NCBI RefSeq assembly: GCF_006540305.1
Contig: NZ_BJOR01000001.1
Coordinates: 1,426,001 to 1,490,000 of the forward strand
Direction of reading: 5' to 3'
Length of the DNA stretch: 64,000 bases
DNA from: Streptomyces sp. 6-11-2
GTDB taxonomy: Bacteria > Actinomycetota > Actinomycetes > Streptomycetales > Streptomycetaceae
The position numbers and the translations under genes are program-made. Positions 1-8,107 of the stretch are shown here, piece by piece; within the stretch, counting starts at the first letter, position 1, and each line of letters begins with the position of its first letter. The notes under the pieces are model-generated. The model made no database searches. It worked only from the letters and a program-made list of their open reading frames with translations, and was not told the origin of the DNA.

Positions 1-50
1 ACACGCAGCCGCAGCCGCCGCTCCCCGTCCGCGACGGGTGCCGCCGCCAT
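1..50 (-). CDS. Start of an unidentified protein, cut by the window edge
   Basis: Only about 16 codons are present, read leftwards off the edge. The ATG at 50-48 overlaps the TGA stop of the upstream HutD-like gene in a TGATG arrangement, which is typical of translational coupling. The visible residues (MAAAPVADGERRLRLR) carry no recognisable motif. Its position suggests it is the next gene of the Rieske/ABC transporter operon. Product unknown. Confidence 0.35.
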   Translation of the reverse strand, partial: MAAAPVADGERRLRLR

Positions 51-550
51 CAGGGCACCCAGCTCAGGGTGCGGCCCCGGGCGGAGCCGAGGCGGACCAC
101 GGCGACCCGGGTGTCCAAGCCGTCCGAGGTGCCTGGGCCGTCCGGGTGCCGGACGTCCACGTGCAGGGGGTCGTCTCCCGCCAGCACCATCGCGTCCGCG
201 TCCGCCAGCAGGTGCCGTTCCTCCACCAGCAGCCGTCCTCCGGTGGACACCAGGACCAGCACATCGTCCTCGGCGCGGTCCACGGTCGTCCCGGCGCCGG
301 GGTCGAGTACCTCCACACGGGCACGGACCGCCGCGGGGTCGGCCGCGACCTCCAGCAGCGCCCCGTCCGGCAGGGCTTCGGTGATCCGCGACGCTCCGGG
401 CAGCGGGGCGGTGCTGGGGCCGTGTCCTTCGGCGAGCAGCCGCACCTGCCACTGCCAGGGCTCACGGCGGGGCGTGTCCGGTGCGGCCGCGACCTCCCGG
501 CAGCCGCCGTCCACCTGCCGGTGGGCGTTGGCGCGGAGCAGGAGCCTCAT
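50..550 (-). CDS. HutD/Ves-like cupin-fold protein
   Basis: A 166-residue protein. The N-terminal third (residues 1-65) resembles the HutD/Ves family pattern: a short N-terminal strand, a GG-CREVA segment, a W-x-W motif, then GP-S-PLPG-SR and a glycine-acidic-L turn. HutD/Ves proteins are small beta-barrels often encoded with histidine utilisation or amine catabolism genes; their biochemical role is poorly defined. The start is fixed by a strong AAGGAGGA ribosome site eight bases upstream. It lies 85 bp downstream of the ABC ATPase gene on the same strand, so it probably belongs to the same operon. Assignment is by sequence pattern only. Confidence 0.55.
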   Translation of the reverse strand: MRLLLRANAHRQVDGGCREVAAAPDTPRREPWQWQVRLLAEGHGPSTAPLPGASRITEALPDGALLEVAADPAAVRARVEVLDPGAGTTVDRAEDDVLVLVSTGGRLLVEERHLLADADAMVLAGDDPLHVDVRHPDGPGTSDGLDTRVAVVRLGSARGRTLSWVP

Positions 551-581
551 CGGTCGTCCTCCTTCGTCGTCACTCGGGGAA

Positions 582-615
582 CTCGAGGGGATTTCTCACT
601 CGAGGGCGTTTCTCA
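582..615. repeat. Two tandem 17-bp direct repeats
   Basis: Two adjacent 17-bp units (CTCGAGGGnnnTTCTCA), differing at two positions, fill much of the 85-bp gap between the ABC ATPase and the HutD-like gene. Each unit contains a CTCGAG palindrome. They could be a regulator site or a replication-slippage duplication. No function is claimed. Confidence 0.5.
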
Positions 616-635
616 AGGGTGGGTGCCGGAGGCGC

Positions 636-1424
636 TCAGCGCACGGCGGCCAGGAAGGCTTTGGTCCGTTCGTGCCGAGGTGCGGTGATGACCTGCCGGG
701 CGGGTCCGGTCTCGACGACCTGGCCGCCGTCGAAGAAGACCACCCGGTCGGCGACCTCGCGGGCGAAGCCCATCTCGTGGGTGACCACGATCATGGTCAT
801 GCCGGACGCGGCCAGGTCCCGCATCACCCTGAGCACGTCGCCGACGAGTTCGGGGTCCAGGGCGGACGTCGGCTCGTCGAACAGCATCAGCTTGGGCCGC
901 ATGCACAGCGCCCTGGCGATGGCCACGCGCTGCTGCTGCCCGCCGGAGAGGTGGCGCGGGTAGGCCTGGGCCTTGTCCTTGAGTCCCACCTGGTCGAGCA
1001 GGTCCAGCGCCCGCTCGGTGACGACCGCCTTGGGCTCCTTCAGCGCGCGCCGGGGCGCCTCGACGAGGTTCTCCAGCACGGTCATGTGGGGAAAGAGGTT
1101 GAAGTGCTGGAACACCATGCCGATCCCGGTGCGCCGGCGGCAGATCTCCTTGTCGCCCAGTTCGTGCAGCCTGGTCCCGCGCTGCTCGTAGCCCATCACC
1201 TCGCCGTCCACCCACATCCGGCCGCCGTCGACGGTCTCCAGATGGTTGATGCAGCGCAGGAAGGTGCTCTTGCCCGAGCCGGACGGGCCGATGAGGCAGA
1301 CCACCTCGCCCCGCCGGACCTCCAGGTCGACTCCCTTGAGGACCTCCAGCCGCCCGAAGTGTTTGCGGACCTTCTCGGCCCGGACCATCGGGGCCGGTTC
1401 CGCGGTGGCACTGCCGGTGGTCAT
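636..1424 (-). CDS. Polar amino-acid ABC transporter, ATP-binding subunit
   Basis: A 262-residue GlnQ/HisP-type ATPase that energises uptake through the permease encoded just upstream. Walker A is GPSGSGKST (residues 46-54), the Q-loop lies in FQHFNLFPH (105-113), the ABC signature is LSGGQQQR (159-166) and Walker B is LMLFDEP (179-185), followed by the D-loop SALD. Length is typical. Its ATG overlaps the permease stop codon (ATGA), and a GGGAGG ribosome site precedes it. It works with the binding protein at 2364-3281 and the permease at 1421-2362. The substrate cannot be read from the ATPase; the neighbouring oxygenase and deacylase suggest a modified amino acid or amine. Confidence 0.93.
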   Translation of the reverse strand: MTTGSATAEPAPMVRAEKVRKHFGRLEVLKGVDLEVRRGEVVCLIGPSGSGKSTFLRCINHLETVDGGRMWVDGEVMGYEQRGTRLHELGDKEICRRRTGIGMVFQHFNLFPHMTVLENLVEAPRRALKEPKAVVTERALDLLDQVGLKDKAQAYPRHLSGGQQQRVAIARALCMRPKLMLFDEPTSALDPELVGDVLRVMRDLAASGMTMIVVTHEMGFAREVADRVVFFDGGQVVETGPARQVITAPRHERTKAFLAAVR

Positions 1425-2362
1425 GACTGCCTCCCGGTGGCGATCGGCGCGTGGGTGCTGAGCATCTGCCTCAGCCGCTGGAGCGGGGTGGGCGGCAGCG
1501 TGCGGTTGCCGCGCGCGAACCGGCGCTCGACGTAGAACTGCCCGATGGTGAGGACGCTGGTGACGACCATGTACCAGATGCTGGCGACGATGAGCAGCGG
1601 GATGGTCTGGAAGTTGCGCGAGTACAGGATCTGCGCGGAGTAGAGCAGGTCGGGCACGGCGAGCACGCTCACCAGGGCGGTGGTCTTGAGCATGCCGATG
1701 GTCTCGTTGCCGGTCGGCGGGATGATCACCCGCATGGCCTGGGGCAGGATCACCCGGCGCATGGTCTGCATCCGGGTCAGGCCCAGCGCTCCGGCGGCCT
1801 CGGCCTGGCCGTGGTCGACGGACAGGATGCCGGCCCGGACGATCTCCGACATGTAGGCGGCCTCGTTCAGGCCGAGGCCGAGGATGGCCGCGACCAGCGG
1901 GGTGATCAGCCGGTTGGCGTCCAGGGACAGGCCCGGGATGCCGAAGGTCAGCGTGGGGTAGAGCGCCGCCAGGTTGTACCAGAACAGCAGTTGCACCAGC
2001 ACGGGCGTACCGCGGAAGAACGACACGTACAGGAACGCCGCGGAGCGCACGACGGGGTTGACCGACAGGCGCATCACCGCCAGGACGATGCCCAGTACGA
2101 CGCCGAGGACCATGCAGATCGCGGTGAGTTCCAGTGTGACGGCCAGTCCGCGGCCGATGGACACGTCCCGCAGGTAGGTGTTGACGACGTCCCAGCCGAA
2201 GCGGGGGTTGGTGAACACCGACCGCAGCGTCGCCGCGCCGATCAGCAGCAGTGCGACCGCCGTGAGCCAGCGGGCGGGGTGCCGTTTGGGGACGACGGTC
2301 GGCTCGGCGTCCGGTGTCTTCGCCTCGGTCTCCCGGGCGAGCGGGGTGGGCGGGGCGCTCAT
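1421..2362 (-). CDS. Polar amino-acid ABC transporter, permease subunit
   Basis: A 313-residue HisM/GlnP-family membrane protein. An N-terminal cytoplasmic tail of about 30 residues is followed by a first membrane segment (about 32-50). After a periplasmic loop comes the conserved permease core: [16 protein letters not shown], then [15 protein letters not shown], and the EAA loop [25 protein letters not shown] that contacts the ATPase. Only one permease gene is present, so the transporter presumably uses a homodimer. It starts one base after the binding-protein stop and overlaps the ATPase start by four bases, indicating tight co-translation. Confidence 0.92.
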   Translation of the reverse strand: MSAPPTPLARETEAKTPDAEPTVVPKRHPARWLTAVALLLIGAATLRSVFTNPRFGWDVVNTYLRDVSIGRGLAVTLELTAICMVLGVVLGIVLAVMRLSVNPVVRSAAFLYVSFFRGTPVLVQLLFWYNLAALYPTLTFGIPGLSLDANRLITPLVAAILGLGLNEAAYMSEIVRAGILSVDHGQAEAAGALGLTRMQTMRRVILPQAMRVIIPPTGNETIGMLKTTALVSVLAVPDLLYSAQILYSRNFQTIPLLIVASIWYMVVTSVLTIGQFYVERRFARGNRTLPPTPLQRLRQMLSTHAPIATGRQS

Positions 2363-2363
2363 G

Positions 2364-3281
2364 TCAGCTCCCGGACTTCAGGTGCAGGCCGGCGGGAATG
2401 TCCCACTTCTTCATGAGCGACTCCATGGTGCCGTCGGACAGGAGGGCCTTCATGGCCGCGTCCAGGGCCGGCTTGAGCGCGGAGCCCTTGGGCACCGCGA
2501 TGGCGATGGGGGACGGCTCGTAGTCGGCGCCGGGTGCGAGCTCGAACTTGCCGTTGGACGCCTTGGCCTGGAGCGCGAGGGAGACCGAGTCGGCCATCAC
2601 CGCGTCGACCCGGCCGCTGACGACGGCGAGGTTGGCGCCGTCCTGGGAGGGGAAGAGCTCGGCCTTCACCGGGGCCTTGCCCGCGCCGGTGCACTGCTGG
2701 GAGATCGCGGGCAGCTGGTTGAGGCCCTGGAGGCTGCCCTTCTGGGCCGAGATGGTGTGCCCGCACAGCGACATCGGTTCCATCTCGAGGCCCAGCGGGT
2801 TGCCCGCCTTGACCGCGATGCCGGAGCCGCCGTTCAGGTAGGCCACGAAGTCGACGGTCTTCGCCCGCTCGGGGGTGCTGGAGAAGGCGGAGGCGCCGAT
2901 GTCGAACTTGCGGGCGGCGAGGCCGGGCAGGATGCCGTCGAATCCGGCGTTGACGTGCGTGACCTTCAGGCCCAGCCGGGCGCCGAGGGCGTCCGTCATG
3001 TCGACGTCGAAGCCGATCATCGTCTTGTTGTCGGTGTCGAAGTACTCGAACGGCCGGTAGGACGCGTCGCTCGCCACCGCGAGCACGCCCTTGGACTTGA
3101 CGTCGGCGGGGAGCAGCGCGGCGGCCGCGGCGTCCACCGCCGCCGTGCCGGCACCACCGCCGGACGCCGCCGCGGACGGCCCCGGACCGGCGGAACCGCC
3201 TTCGGCCGATGCGTTGGTACAGCCGGCGAGAGCCAGCGCGACGACTGCCGCGAGGAGGGGAAGACGTATCGGATGGCGCAC
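2364..3281 (-). CDS. Extracellular solute-binding lipoprotein (family 3), amino-acid type
   Basis: A 305-residue SBP_bac_3 receptor that captures substrate outside the membrane. The N-terminus MRHPIRLPLLAAVVALALAG-C is a lipoprotein signal with the cysteine at about residue 21. A linker rich in Gly, Ala and Ser follows, then the bilobal domain with GVLAVASDASYRPFEY and GFDVDMTDALGARLG. Translation starts at GTG 3281, with AAGGA eight bases upstream. Ligand-binding residues typical of the family are present, but the ligand cannot be deduced. It is the fourth gene of the leftward transcript that begins with the deacylase and Rieske genes or their shared promoter. Confidence 0.92.
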   Translation of the reverse strand: MRHPIRLPLLAAVVALALAGCTNASAEGGSAGPGPSAAASGGGAGTAAVDAAAAALLPADVKSKGVLAVASDASYRPFEYFDTDNKTMIGFDVDMTDALGARLGLKVTHVNAGFDGILPGLAARKFDIGASAFSSTPERAKTVDFVAYLNGGSGIAVKAGNPLGLEMEPMSLCGHTISAQKGSLQGLNQLPAISQQCTGAGKAPVKAELFPSQDGANLAVVSGRVDAVMADSVSLALQAKASNGKFELAPGADYEPSPIAIAVPKGSALKPALDAAMKALLSDGTMESLMKKWDIPAGLHLKSGS

Positions 3282-3362
3282 GGGATCGTCCTTCTTGAGG
3301 GAGGGCAGGACAGGGGTGGGTGGTGCGTCAGTGGGAAGGGTCGGAGCGGCGGCCCCGGACGG

Positions 3363-4376
3363 TCAGCAGGCGGCCGGAACGGCGGTGTCGGGGCGGTCGG
3401 CGGCCAGGTGGTAGAGGGCGTCGCCGAGGTCCACCAGCGGTGGCCGCCGGACGACGGCGACGATGCCCGTGCGGTGTGCGAGGACGGGGACGGAGGGCCG
3501 CGCGAGTTCCTCGACGGGGTGGACCCGGCCGATCGGATCGCCCTCCTCGACCTGCTGGCCGATGCGGGCGATGGGCTCGAAGAGCCCCCGTGCGGGGGTG
3601 TACACGGCGCCGTCGGCGAGCAGGTCGATCCAGCGGGTCGGCGGGGCGGGCGGGGTGTCCGGCTCCGCCGGAAGGATTCCGGCTCCGGCCAGCACTCGGC
3701 GCAGTCCGTGGACCGCGTCGGACACGAAGGCGGGATTGACCTCACCGCCGCCGCCGAGCTCGGTGGAGATCATCGCGACCCCGGCGTCGTCGGCGGCGGT
3801 GGAGAACGAACCAGGTTCGAACCGCGCGGGCACGACCATCGTCCAGGGCAGCCCCATCTGCTCCGTCAGCCGCCGCTTCGCCTGCCACGCCTCGGGGGTC
3901 GGGCCGTCGTAGACGAAGACCGACGGGAGGTAGTGGCTGCTCGATCCGCCGGAGTGCAGGTCCATCACCAGGTCGGCGTGCGGCAGCAGTTCGCCGGCCA
4001 GGGCGTGGGCGACCTGGTCGGTGGGGCCGCCCTTGTCGTTCCCGGGGTAGCTGCGGTTGAGGTTCCCGCCGTCGAGCGGGGAGACCCGGGACGCGGTACG
4101 GACCGCGGGCAGGTTCAGCGCCGGCAGGACGATGAGCCGGCCGGTCAGCCGCTCGGGATCGGTCTCGCGCAGCAGGCGGTGCAGAACCACCTGCCCCTCG
4201 TACTCGTCGCCATGCGTACCGGCGACGAGCAGGGCCGTCGGGCCCGGCGCGCCGGAGAGCACCGCGACCGGGACCGGGACGACGCCGTTGTCGTGCCGGT
4301 TGTCCGAGTGGGTGAGGTGGATGGCACCGATCCGGCGCCCCGGCGCGTCGAGGTCGATGCCGTGCAGCCGCGTCAC
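3363..4376 (-). CDS. AstE/AspA-family zinc deacylase (DoeB-like)
   Basis: A 337-residue metallo-deacylase of the succinylglutamate desuccinylase/aspartoacylase family. The zinc site is visible: HGDEYEG (His55, Glu58), DLHSGG (His141) and the putative catalytic Glu206 in STELGGGG. The closest family resemblance I recognise is to DoeB, which removes the acetyl group from N-alpha-acetyl-diaminobutyrate in ectoine breakdown. No other doe/eut gene is adjacent, so the substrate is uncertain. GTG 4376 is chosen because upstream codons in this frame are an Arg/Gly-rich shadow of the Rieske gene and because the gene then begins five bases after the Rieske stop. The C-terminal 100 residues form the biotinyl-like domain typical of the family. 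Confidence 0.85.
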   Translation of the reverse strand: MTRLHGIDLDAPGRRIGAIHLTHSDNRHDNGVVPVPVAVLSGAPGPTALLVAGTHGDEYEGQVVLHRLLRETDPERLTGRLIVLPALNLPAVRTASRVSPLDGGNLNRSYPGNDKGGPTDQVAHALAGELLPHADLVMDLHSGGSSSHYLPSVFVYDGPTPEAWQAKRRLTEQMGLPWTMVVPARFEPGSFSTAADDAGVAMISTELGGGGEVNPAFVSDAVHGLRRVLAGAGILPAEPDTPPAPPTRWIDLLADGAVYTPARGLFEPIARIGQQVEEGDPIGRVHPVEELARPSVPVLAHRTGIVAVVRRPPLVDLGDALYHLAADRPDTAVPAAC

Positions 4377-4381
4377 GGCCC

Positions 4382-5407
4382 TCAGCCCTTCGCGGTCTGA
4401 TCGGCGGCCTGCTCGGCGGCGAGCAGCCGGCCCAGGATCCGGCGGGCCTTGGCGACGCCGGCGTCCTGCCCGATGAGCACGTCGTGCTCGCCGTCGGGGC
4501 GCTCCCGCATCCCGGTCTCCTGCTCGCGCAGCGCGTCGGCGTCCTCGCGCAGCACGGTCTCGAGGCCGACCTCCAGTTCCTTGGTGGCCCACTCGGCGTC
4601 GACCGCGAAGTTGCGGCTGAAGGCGTAGTAGTACCAGGTGGTCCGCTCGTCGACCGGGGTGATCCCGTTGAGCACCTTGATGAGGTGACCCTCCTCGCGC
4701 GGGCGCCCCTGGGCGGTGATGCCGGAGTGCAGCACGTGGTAGCTCGGGATGTGGAACTCGGTGGCGTGGAACCGGTCGTACAGGCCCTCGGTGCCCATGG
4801 TCCGCGCGTACAGCGGCGGCGCCTCGACACCGGGCATGAAGCGGTCCACGGTCACGACGGTGCCGTCCACCTCGACGGTGATGCCGTACTCGGGGATGTA
4901 GTCGTCACCGACGGTCGTCTTGTGCAGGAACGTTTCGTGGGTGAGGTCGAGCAGGTTGTCGTGGATGAGGTCGTGGCGGCACTCGAAGAGCATCGTGTGG
5001 GTGACCGTCGCCCACGCGGGGTCGTTCATCCAGTGCGTGTCGGGGACCAGGCTCTCGTCGGCGAGGTCCTCGTCACCGGTCCACATCCAGATCCAGCCGT
5101 CCTTCTCCACGACCGGGTAGCGGCGCACGCGGGCCCGGGCGGGGATGGCGGCCTGGGCGGGGACGCGGGTGCACACGCCGTCGGGCCCGTAGGCGAAACC
5201 GTGGTACCCGCACTCGACGGAGTCCCCCACGGTGCGGCCGGCGGACAGCGGGTAGGCGCGGTGGGCGCAGCGGTCGGCGAGAGCCACGGCCGCGCCGTCC
5301 TGGGTGCGGTACAGCACGAGGGGTTGCTTGCAGACGACCCGGCGTACGGGCTTGCGGGTGACTTCGGTGGACCAGGCAACGACATACCAGGTGTTCAGAA
5401 CGAACAC
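4382..5407 (-). CDS. Rieske [2Fe-2S] oxygenase, vanillate O-demethylase (VanA)-like
   Basis: A 341-residue non-haem iron oxygenase. The Rieske cluster ligands are Cys47 and His49 (CAHR) and Cys66 and His69 (CGYHG). The mononuclear iron ligands are in NLLDLTHETFLH (Asp154, His157, His162). The opening NTWYVVAW and the late WYYYAFSRNFA segment match VanA-type demethylases, which act on methoxylated aromatics. The related amine demethylases (stachydrine, carnitine type) are an alternative. No ferredoxin reductase gene lies next to it, so the electron donor must be encoded elsewhere. GTG 5407 is preceded by GAGGAGGT. It is the first gene of the leftward operon and diverges from a GntR regulator. 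Confidence 0.88.
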   Translation of the reverse strand: MFVLNTWYVVAWSTEVTRKPVRRVVCKQPLVLYRTQDGAAVALADRCAHRAYPLSAGRTVGDSVECGYHGFAYGPDGVCTRVPAQAAIPARARVRRYPVVEKDGWIWMWTGDEDLADESLVPDTHWMNDPAWATVTHTMLFECRHDLIHDNLLDLTHETFLHKTTVGDDYIPEYGITVEVDGTVVTVDRFMPGVEAPPLYARTMGTEGLYDRFHATEFHIPSYHVLHSGITAQGRPREEGHLIKVLNGITPVDERTTWYYYAFSRNFAVDAEWATKELEVGLETVLREDADALREQETGMRERPDGEHDVLIGQDAGVAKARRILGRLLAAEQAADQTAKG

Positions 5408-5437
5408 GGCCAGACCTCCTCTGGATGCAGTGCGCAC

Positions 5438-5449
5438 ACCGTATACAGT
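5438..5449. promoter_or_regulatory. Candidate GntR operator between divergent genes
   Basis: ACCGTATACAGT is a 12-bp palindrome with one mismatched symmetric pair (10 of 12 positions symmetric). It sits in the 140-bp gap between the Rieske gene (leftward) and the GntR gene (rightward), about 31 bp from the Rieske start. The GTxxxAC core fits the general operator shape of FadR/FCD-type GntR proteins. Binding is inferred. Confidence 0.45.
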
Positions 5450-5547
5450 GAGTTCAGGGAAGACAACGGTCCGCGCGAGGTGGAATTCTTCGGCGGAACG
5501 GAACCGAAATCCCGGTCCGGAACGGCGCTCAGGACGGAGACACAGAG

Positions 5548-6255
5548 GTGGAGCCTTTGCGGAGCGACCCCAGGGACACCCGGCCGTTGGGGGTCCGGGT
5601 GTACGAACAACTCCGCGACGAGATCGTCTCGGGCGACCTGGAAGCCGACGCCACCCTGGTGCAGGAGCAGGTGGCGGAGCGGCTCGGCGTGTCCCGCACC
5701 CCGGTACGGGACGCGCTGAACCGCCTCGCCCACGAGGGACTGGTCACCTGGCTTCCCGGCAGCGGATACATCGTCAACGCCCTGCAGCCCAAGGACATCG
5801 CCGAGGTCTACCAGGTGCGGCAGTCCCTGGAGACGCTGGCCCTGCGGCTGGCCTGCGGCCGGCACGACCGGGCCCGGCTGGCCCGGCTGGCGGCGGTGAT
5901 CGAGGAGATGGCGGCCACGGATCCGGCCGACGCGGCGGCGCAGTTCGAACTCAACCGGTCCTTCCACCGGCTGCTGATCGAGCCCTGCGACAACGCACTG
6001 CTCCTGCGGATGACCGACACCCTCTGGGACCACCCGGTCAACCGGCGCATCACCCGCTCCTACGTCCACGAGGCGGGCAACGTCCCGCTCATGGTGAGCG
6101 AGCACCGCGCCATCCTGGAGGCCGCCCGCACGGCGGACGAGGAGCTCCTGGTCCGCCTGGCGACCGAGCACATGTACACCGGCTACCGCGAGACCCTGCC
6201 CGCCGACAGCGGCCTCGACCTGGTGCCGCGGCCGGAGTCGGAGGAGCCTGGCTGA
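5548..6255 (+). CDS. GntR-family regulator, FCD subfamily
   Basis: A 235-residue transcription factor. The winged helix-turn-helix spans about residues 15-75, with recognition segment VAERLGVSRTPVRDALNRLAHEGL. The all-helical FCD ligand domain follows, with the FHRLL and SEHRAILEA segments that supply metal-binding histidines in this family. It starts at GTG 5548 after a GGAG. It diverges from the Rieske oxygenase operon and most likely controls it in response to the substrate or an intermediate. The C-terminal tail is rich in acidic and proline residues. Confidence 0.9.
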   Translation: MEPLRSDPRDTRPLGVRVYEQLRDEIVSGDLEADATLVQEQVAERLGVSRTPVRDALNRLAHEGLVTWLPGSGYIVNALQPKDIAEVYQVRQSLETLALRLACGRHDRARLARLAAVIEEMAATDPADAAAQFELNRSFHRLLIEPCDNALLLRMTDTLWDHPVNRRITRSYVHEAGNVPLMVSEHRAILEAARTADEELLVRLATEHMYTGYRETLPADSGLDLVPRPESEEPG

Positions 6256-6267
6256 GGACGGGCCGCC

Positions 6268-6735
6268 TCACGCGGAGGGCAGGTCGAGTTCGGCGCGGAC
6301 GGCCTTGCCGGGCAGGGCCACTCCCCGGGACACGCGGTCCAGCACCTCCCACCGGTCGGCGAGCGCGTCGACGAGGAACAGGCCCCGGCCGGTCTCGTCG
6401 AGCGGCGCCGGGGCCGTGGCCTCTTCGCGCGCGGGCGGCCGGCGGTCACCGCGGGTGTCGGACACCTCGATGCGCAGCAGGAGGCCCGGGGTGTGCGTCA
6501 GGCGCAGTTCGAAGTCGCGGCCCGGTACGCGGCCGTGGGTCACGGCGTTGGCGGCCAGCTCGCCGACGATCGTGGCGGCGGCGTCCGAGAGCGGGGTGCC
6601 GTGCGGGACGCCCCAGGTGTGCAGCTGGACGAGGGCGAGGTGCCGGACGAGGCGGGCGCCGAGCGGGGTGGAGCTGGGCGAACTGGTCTGCTTCTCCAAA
6701 CACACGGTGGCATCGGTGGAGTTGGGCCGCCGCAT
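6268..6735 (-). CDS. HATPase_c domain protein (anti-sigma/serine kinase-like), altered N-terminus
   Basis: A 155-residue protein of the RsbW-like histidine-kinase ATPase family that is abundant in Streptomyces. Visible blocks are AATIVGELAANAVTHG (N-box), RIEVSDTRGDRRPP (G1) and ETGRGLFLVDALADRW (G2). Such proteins usually sit head to head with an XRE regulator and a DUF397 protein, as here. The first residues (MRRPNSTDATVCLEKQT) do not look like the normal leader and are antisense to XRE codons. The family-like sequence begins at SSTPLGARL. The usual intergenic spacer is missing, which suggests a deletion has fused the two 5' ends. The start codon is therefore uncertain. Confidence 0.7.
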   Translation of the reverse strand: MRRPNSTDATVCLEKQTSSPSSTPLGARLVRHLALVQLHTWGVPHGTPLSDAAATIVGELAANAVTHGRVPGRDFELRLTHTPGLLLRIEVSDTRGDRRPPAREEATAPAPLDETGRGLFLVDALADRWEVLDRVSRGVALPGKAVRAELDLPSA

Positions 6736-7402
6736 GCCGGACCCGGTCTTCGTGGAGCGGACGGAGTCGGCCCTGGGCAACACGGGCGCGCTGCGGAAGG
6801 CCGCGAGCCATTTGACTCGGCAGCCGGGACTGGCGGCGTGGTTCCGGCAGTGGGCGCGGCTGGAGGCGATGGCGATCAGCCTGTGCACGTACGAATGCCG
6901 GGTCGTGCCGGGCCTGTTGCAGACGGAGGCGTATGCGCGGGCGGTGTCATTGAGTGTGCCGCCGATTCCCGACGAGGAGGAGCTCAACGAGCGGATCGCG
7001 GCCCGGATGCAACGACAGGAGTTCCTGTCGACGCAACGGAAGCCGCCGTGTGCGTTCAGCTTCATCGTCGAGGAGTCAGTGCTGCGGAGGGGCACGGGTG
7101 GTACCGAGGTCATGCGGGAGCAACTGGACCGCCTGCTGGACGTCGAGCCACGCTGGAACGTTGAGATGCAGGTCATGCCGTTGTGGCAGCCCGTGCACGC
7201 GGGGCTGGACGGACCGATTCGGCTACTGGAGACGCCGGAAAATCAGTGGTTCAGCTACTCGGAGGGACAACAGAGCGGACGTCTCATCTCGGACCGGAAA
7301 GAGATCAGCCTCCTGCACCAGCGGTATGCGAAACTGCGTTCGCAGGCTCTCACCCCCGCAGACTCCCGGAGCCTGGTGGAGCGCATGCGAGGAGCGCTAT
7401 GA
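6668..7402 (+). CDS. XRE-family DUF5753 regulator, N-terminally truncated
   Basis: The frame resembles Streptomyces XRE proteins with a C-terminal DUF5753 (residues about 65-244, including CRVVPGLLQTEAYARAV and FIVEESVLRR). The DNA-binding part begins abruptly at ELGELVCFSKHTVASVELGRR, which is the second half of the helix-turn-helix. Roughly the first 25 residues expected in the family are absent; upstream is the antisense of the HATPase gene. GTG 6668 is the only plausible start I see and lacks a good ribosome site. It may be a pseudogene. Its stop overlaps the DUF397 start (ATGA). Confidence 0.6.
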   Translation: MELGELVCFSKHTVASVELGRRMPDPVFVERTESALGNTGALRKAASHLTRQPGLAAWFRQWARLEAMAISLCTYECRVVPGLLQTEAYARAVSLSVPPIPDEEELNERIAARMQRQEFLSTQRKPPCAFSFIVEESVLRRGTGGTEVMREQLDRLLDVEPRWNVEMQVMPLWQPVHAGLDGPIRLLETPENQWFSYSEGQQSGRLISDRKEISLLHQRYAKLRSQALTPADSRSLVERMRGAL

Positions 7403-7605
7403 GCAGCACGTCAGAACTGATCTGGTTCAAGAGCAGCTACAGCGGCTCGCAGGGAGACGACTGCGTGGAAGTCGCCGTCTCCTGGCAGGAATCAGCTCGC
7501 GTCGAGGCCGTCCGCGTCCGCGACTCCAAGAACAAGCAAGGCCCCCAAATCGCCCTCTCCCCCACCGCGTGGAACGGCTTCGTCTCGTACGCCCCCCAGC
7601 CCTGA
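7399..7605 (+). CDS. DUF397 small protein
   Basis: A 68-residue protein with the family hallmarks: WFKSSYSGSQGDDCVEVA near the N-terminus, VRVRDSKN in the middle and a final WNGFVSYA. DUF397 proteins accompany XRE/DUF5753 regulators in streptomycetes and are thought to act with them as a regulatory or toxin-antitoxin-like pair; mechanism is not established. The ATG overlaps the stop of the truncated XRE gene, so it would be co-translated. It appears intact although its partner is damaged. Confidence 0.85.
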   Translation: MSSTSELIWFKSSYSGSQGDDCVEVAVSWQESARVEAVRVRDSKNKQGPQIALSPTAWNGFVSYAPQP

Positions 7606-7618
7606 CGCCTTACGGCAA

Positions 7619-7654
7619 AGCACCCCGCTCCGGTCGACTCCGGTGCGGGGCGCT
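7619..7654 (+). terminator. Intrinsic terminator after DUF397
   Basis: A hairpin with a 15-bp stem (13 of 15 pairs) and a short TCGACT loop, starting 14 bp after the DUF397 stop and followed by a T-rich TTGCTTTCGTTC stretch. It would end rightward transcription of the XRE/DUF397 pair. Confidence 0.7.
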
Positions 7655-7888
7655 TGCTTTCGTTCGCCTGCCCTGGCCTGCGTATCCGGAACACTCCCGC
7701 GAGTGCGGGGAGCAGTGTCTGGTCGGCCACCGGGGGCTCCTCGAGGCGTTGTACCGGCACCGACAACCCGCCCGGACATGGCTCATGGGACGGCTGGCGG
7801 ACACTGGGGCGTCATGCCGGCCGTGAGCGCCCGTGCGCCCCCGAAGGCCCTCTCCCGGCCGCCGTGGGCGCGGCGCACTGTCGACTGC

Positions 7889-8107
7889 ATGGGGGAAACC
7901 TGGGAAGCGTGTGTGGGCCGCGGGGACGGCACGGACTGCCCGAACGGGGAGACCTTCGAGGCGGGAACGGACGAGCCCCGGTGCGAGGAGTGCCAGCACC
8001 ACTGGGAACTGGACGAAACGGAGCGGGGCCGCCGCCTGCGGGAGGACGTCGGGCCGACCCGGCCGATGGGGGACCCGGGCGAGGCCGGGCAAGGAACCGC
8101 GGCGTAG
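7889..8107 (+). CDS. Small cysteine-containing hypothetical protein
   Basis: A 72-residue open frame. Four cysteines in CVGRGDGTDC and CEEC could form a zinc-ribbon-like site, and the rest is acidic and glycine-rich. No ribosome site is evident before ATG 7889, and no family is recognised. It lies between a terminator and an epimerase pseudogene in a degraded patch, so it may be a remnant or a chance frame. The amino-acid composition is more protein-like than the surrounding alternative frames. Confidence 0.35.
   Translation: MGETWEACVGRGDGTDCPNGETFEAGTDEPRCEECQHHWELDETERGRRLREDVGPTRPMGDPGEAGQGTAA

Noticed and set aside
3363..4376. Part of an ectoine degradation cluster
   Set aside because: The deacylase resembles DoeB, but no ectoine hydrolase, transaminase or EnuR-type regulator is adjacent, and the neighbour is a Rieske oxygenase.
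2178..4400. Rightward frame of about 740 codons over the binding protein and deacylase
   Set aside because: Composition (Val/Gly/Asp/Arg repeats) is typical of antisense shadows, and it overlaps three well supported genes.
3320..4592. Longer N-terminus of the zinc deacylase starting at 4592
   Set aside because: The additional residues are Arg/Gly-rich and lie within the Rieske gene; GTG 4376 gives the family-length protein.
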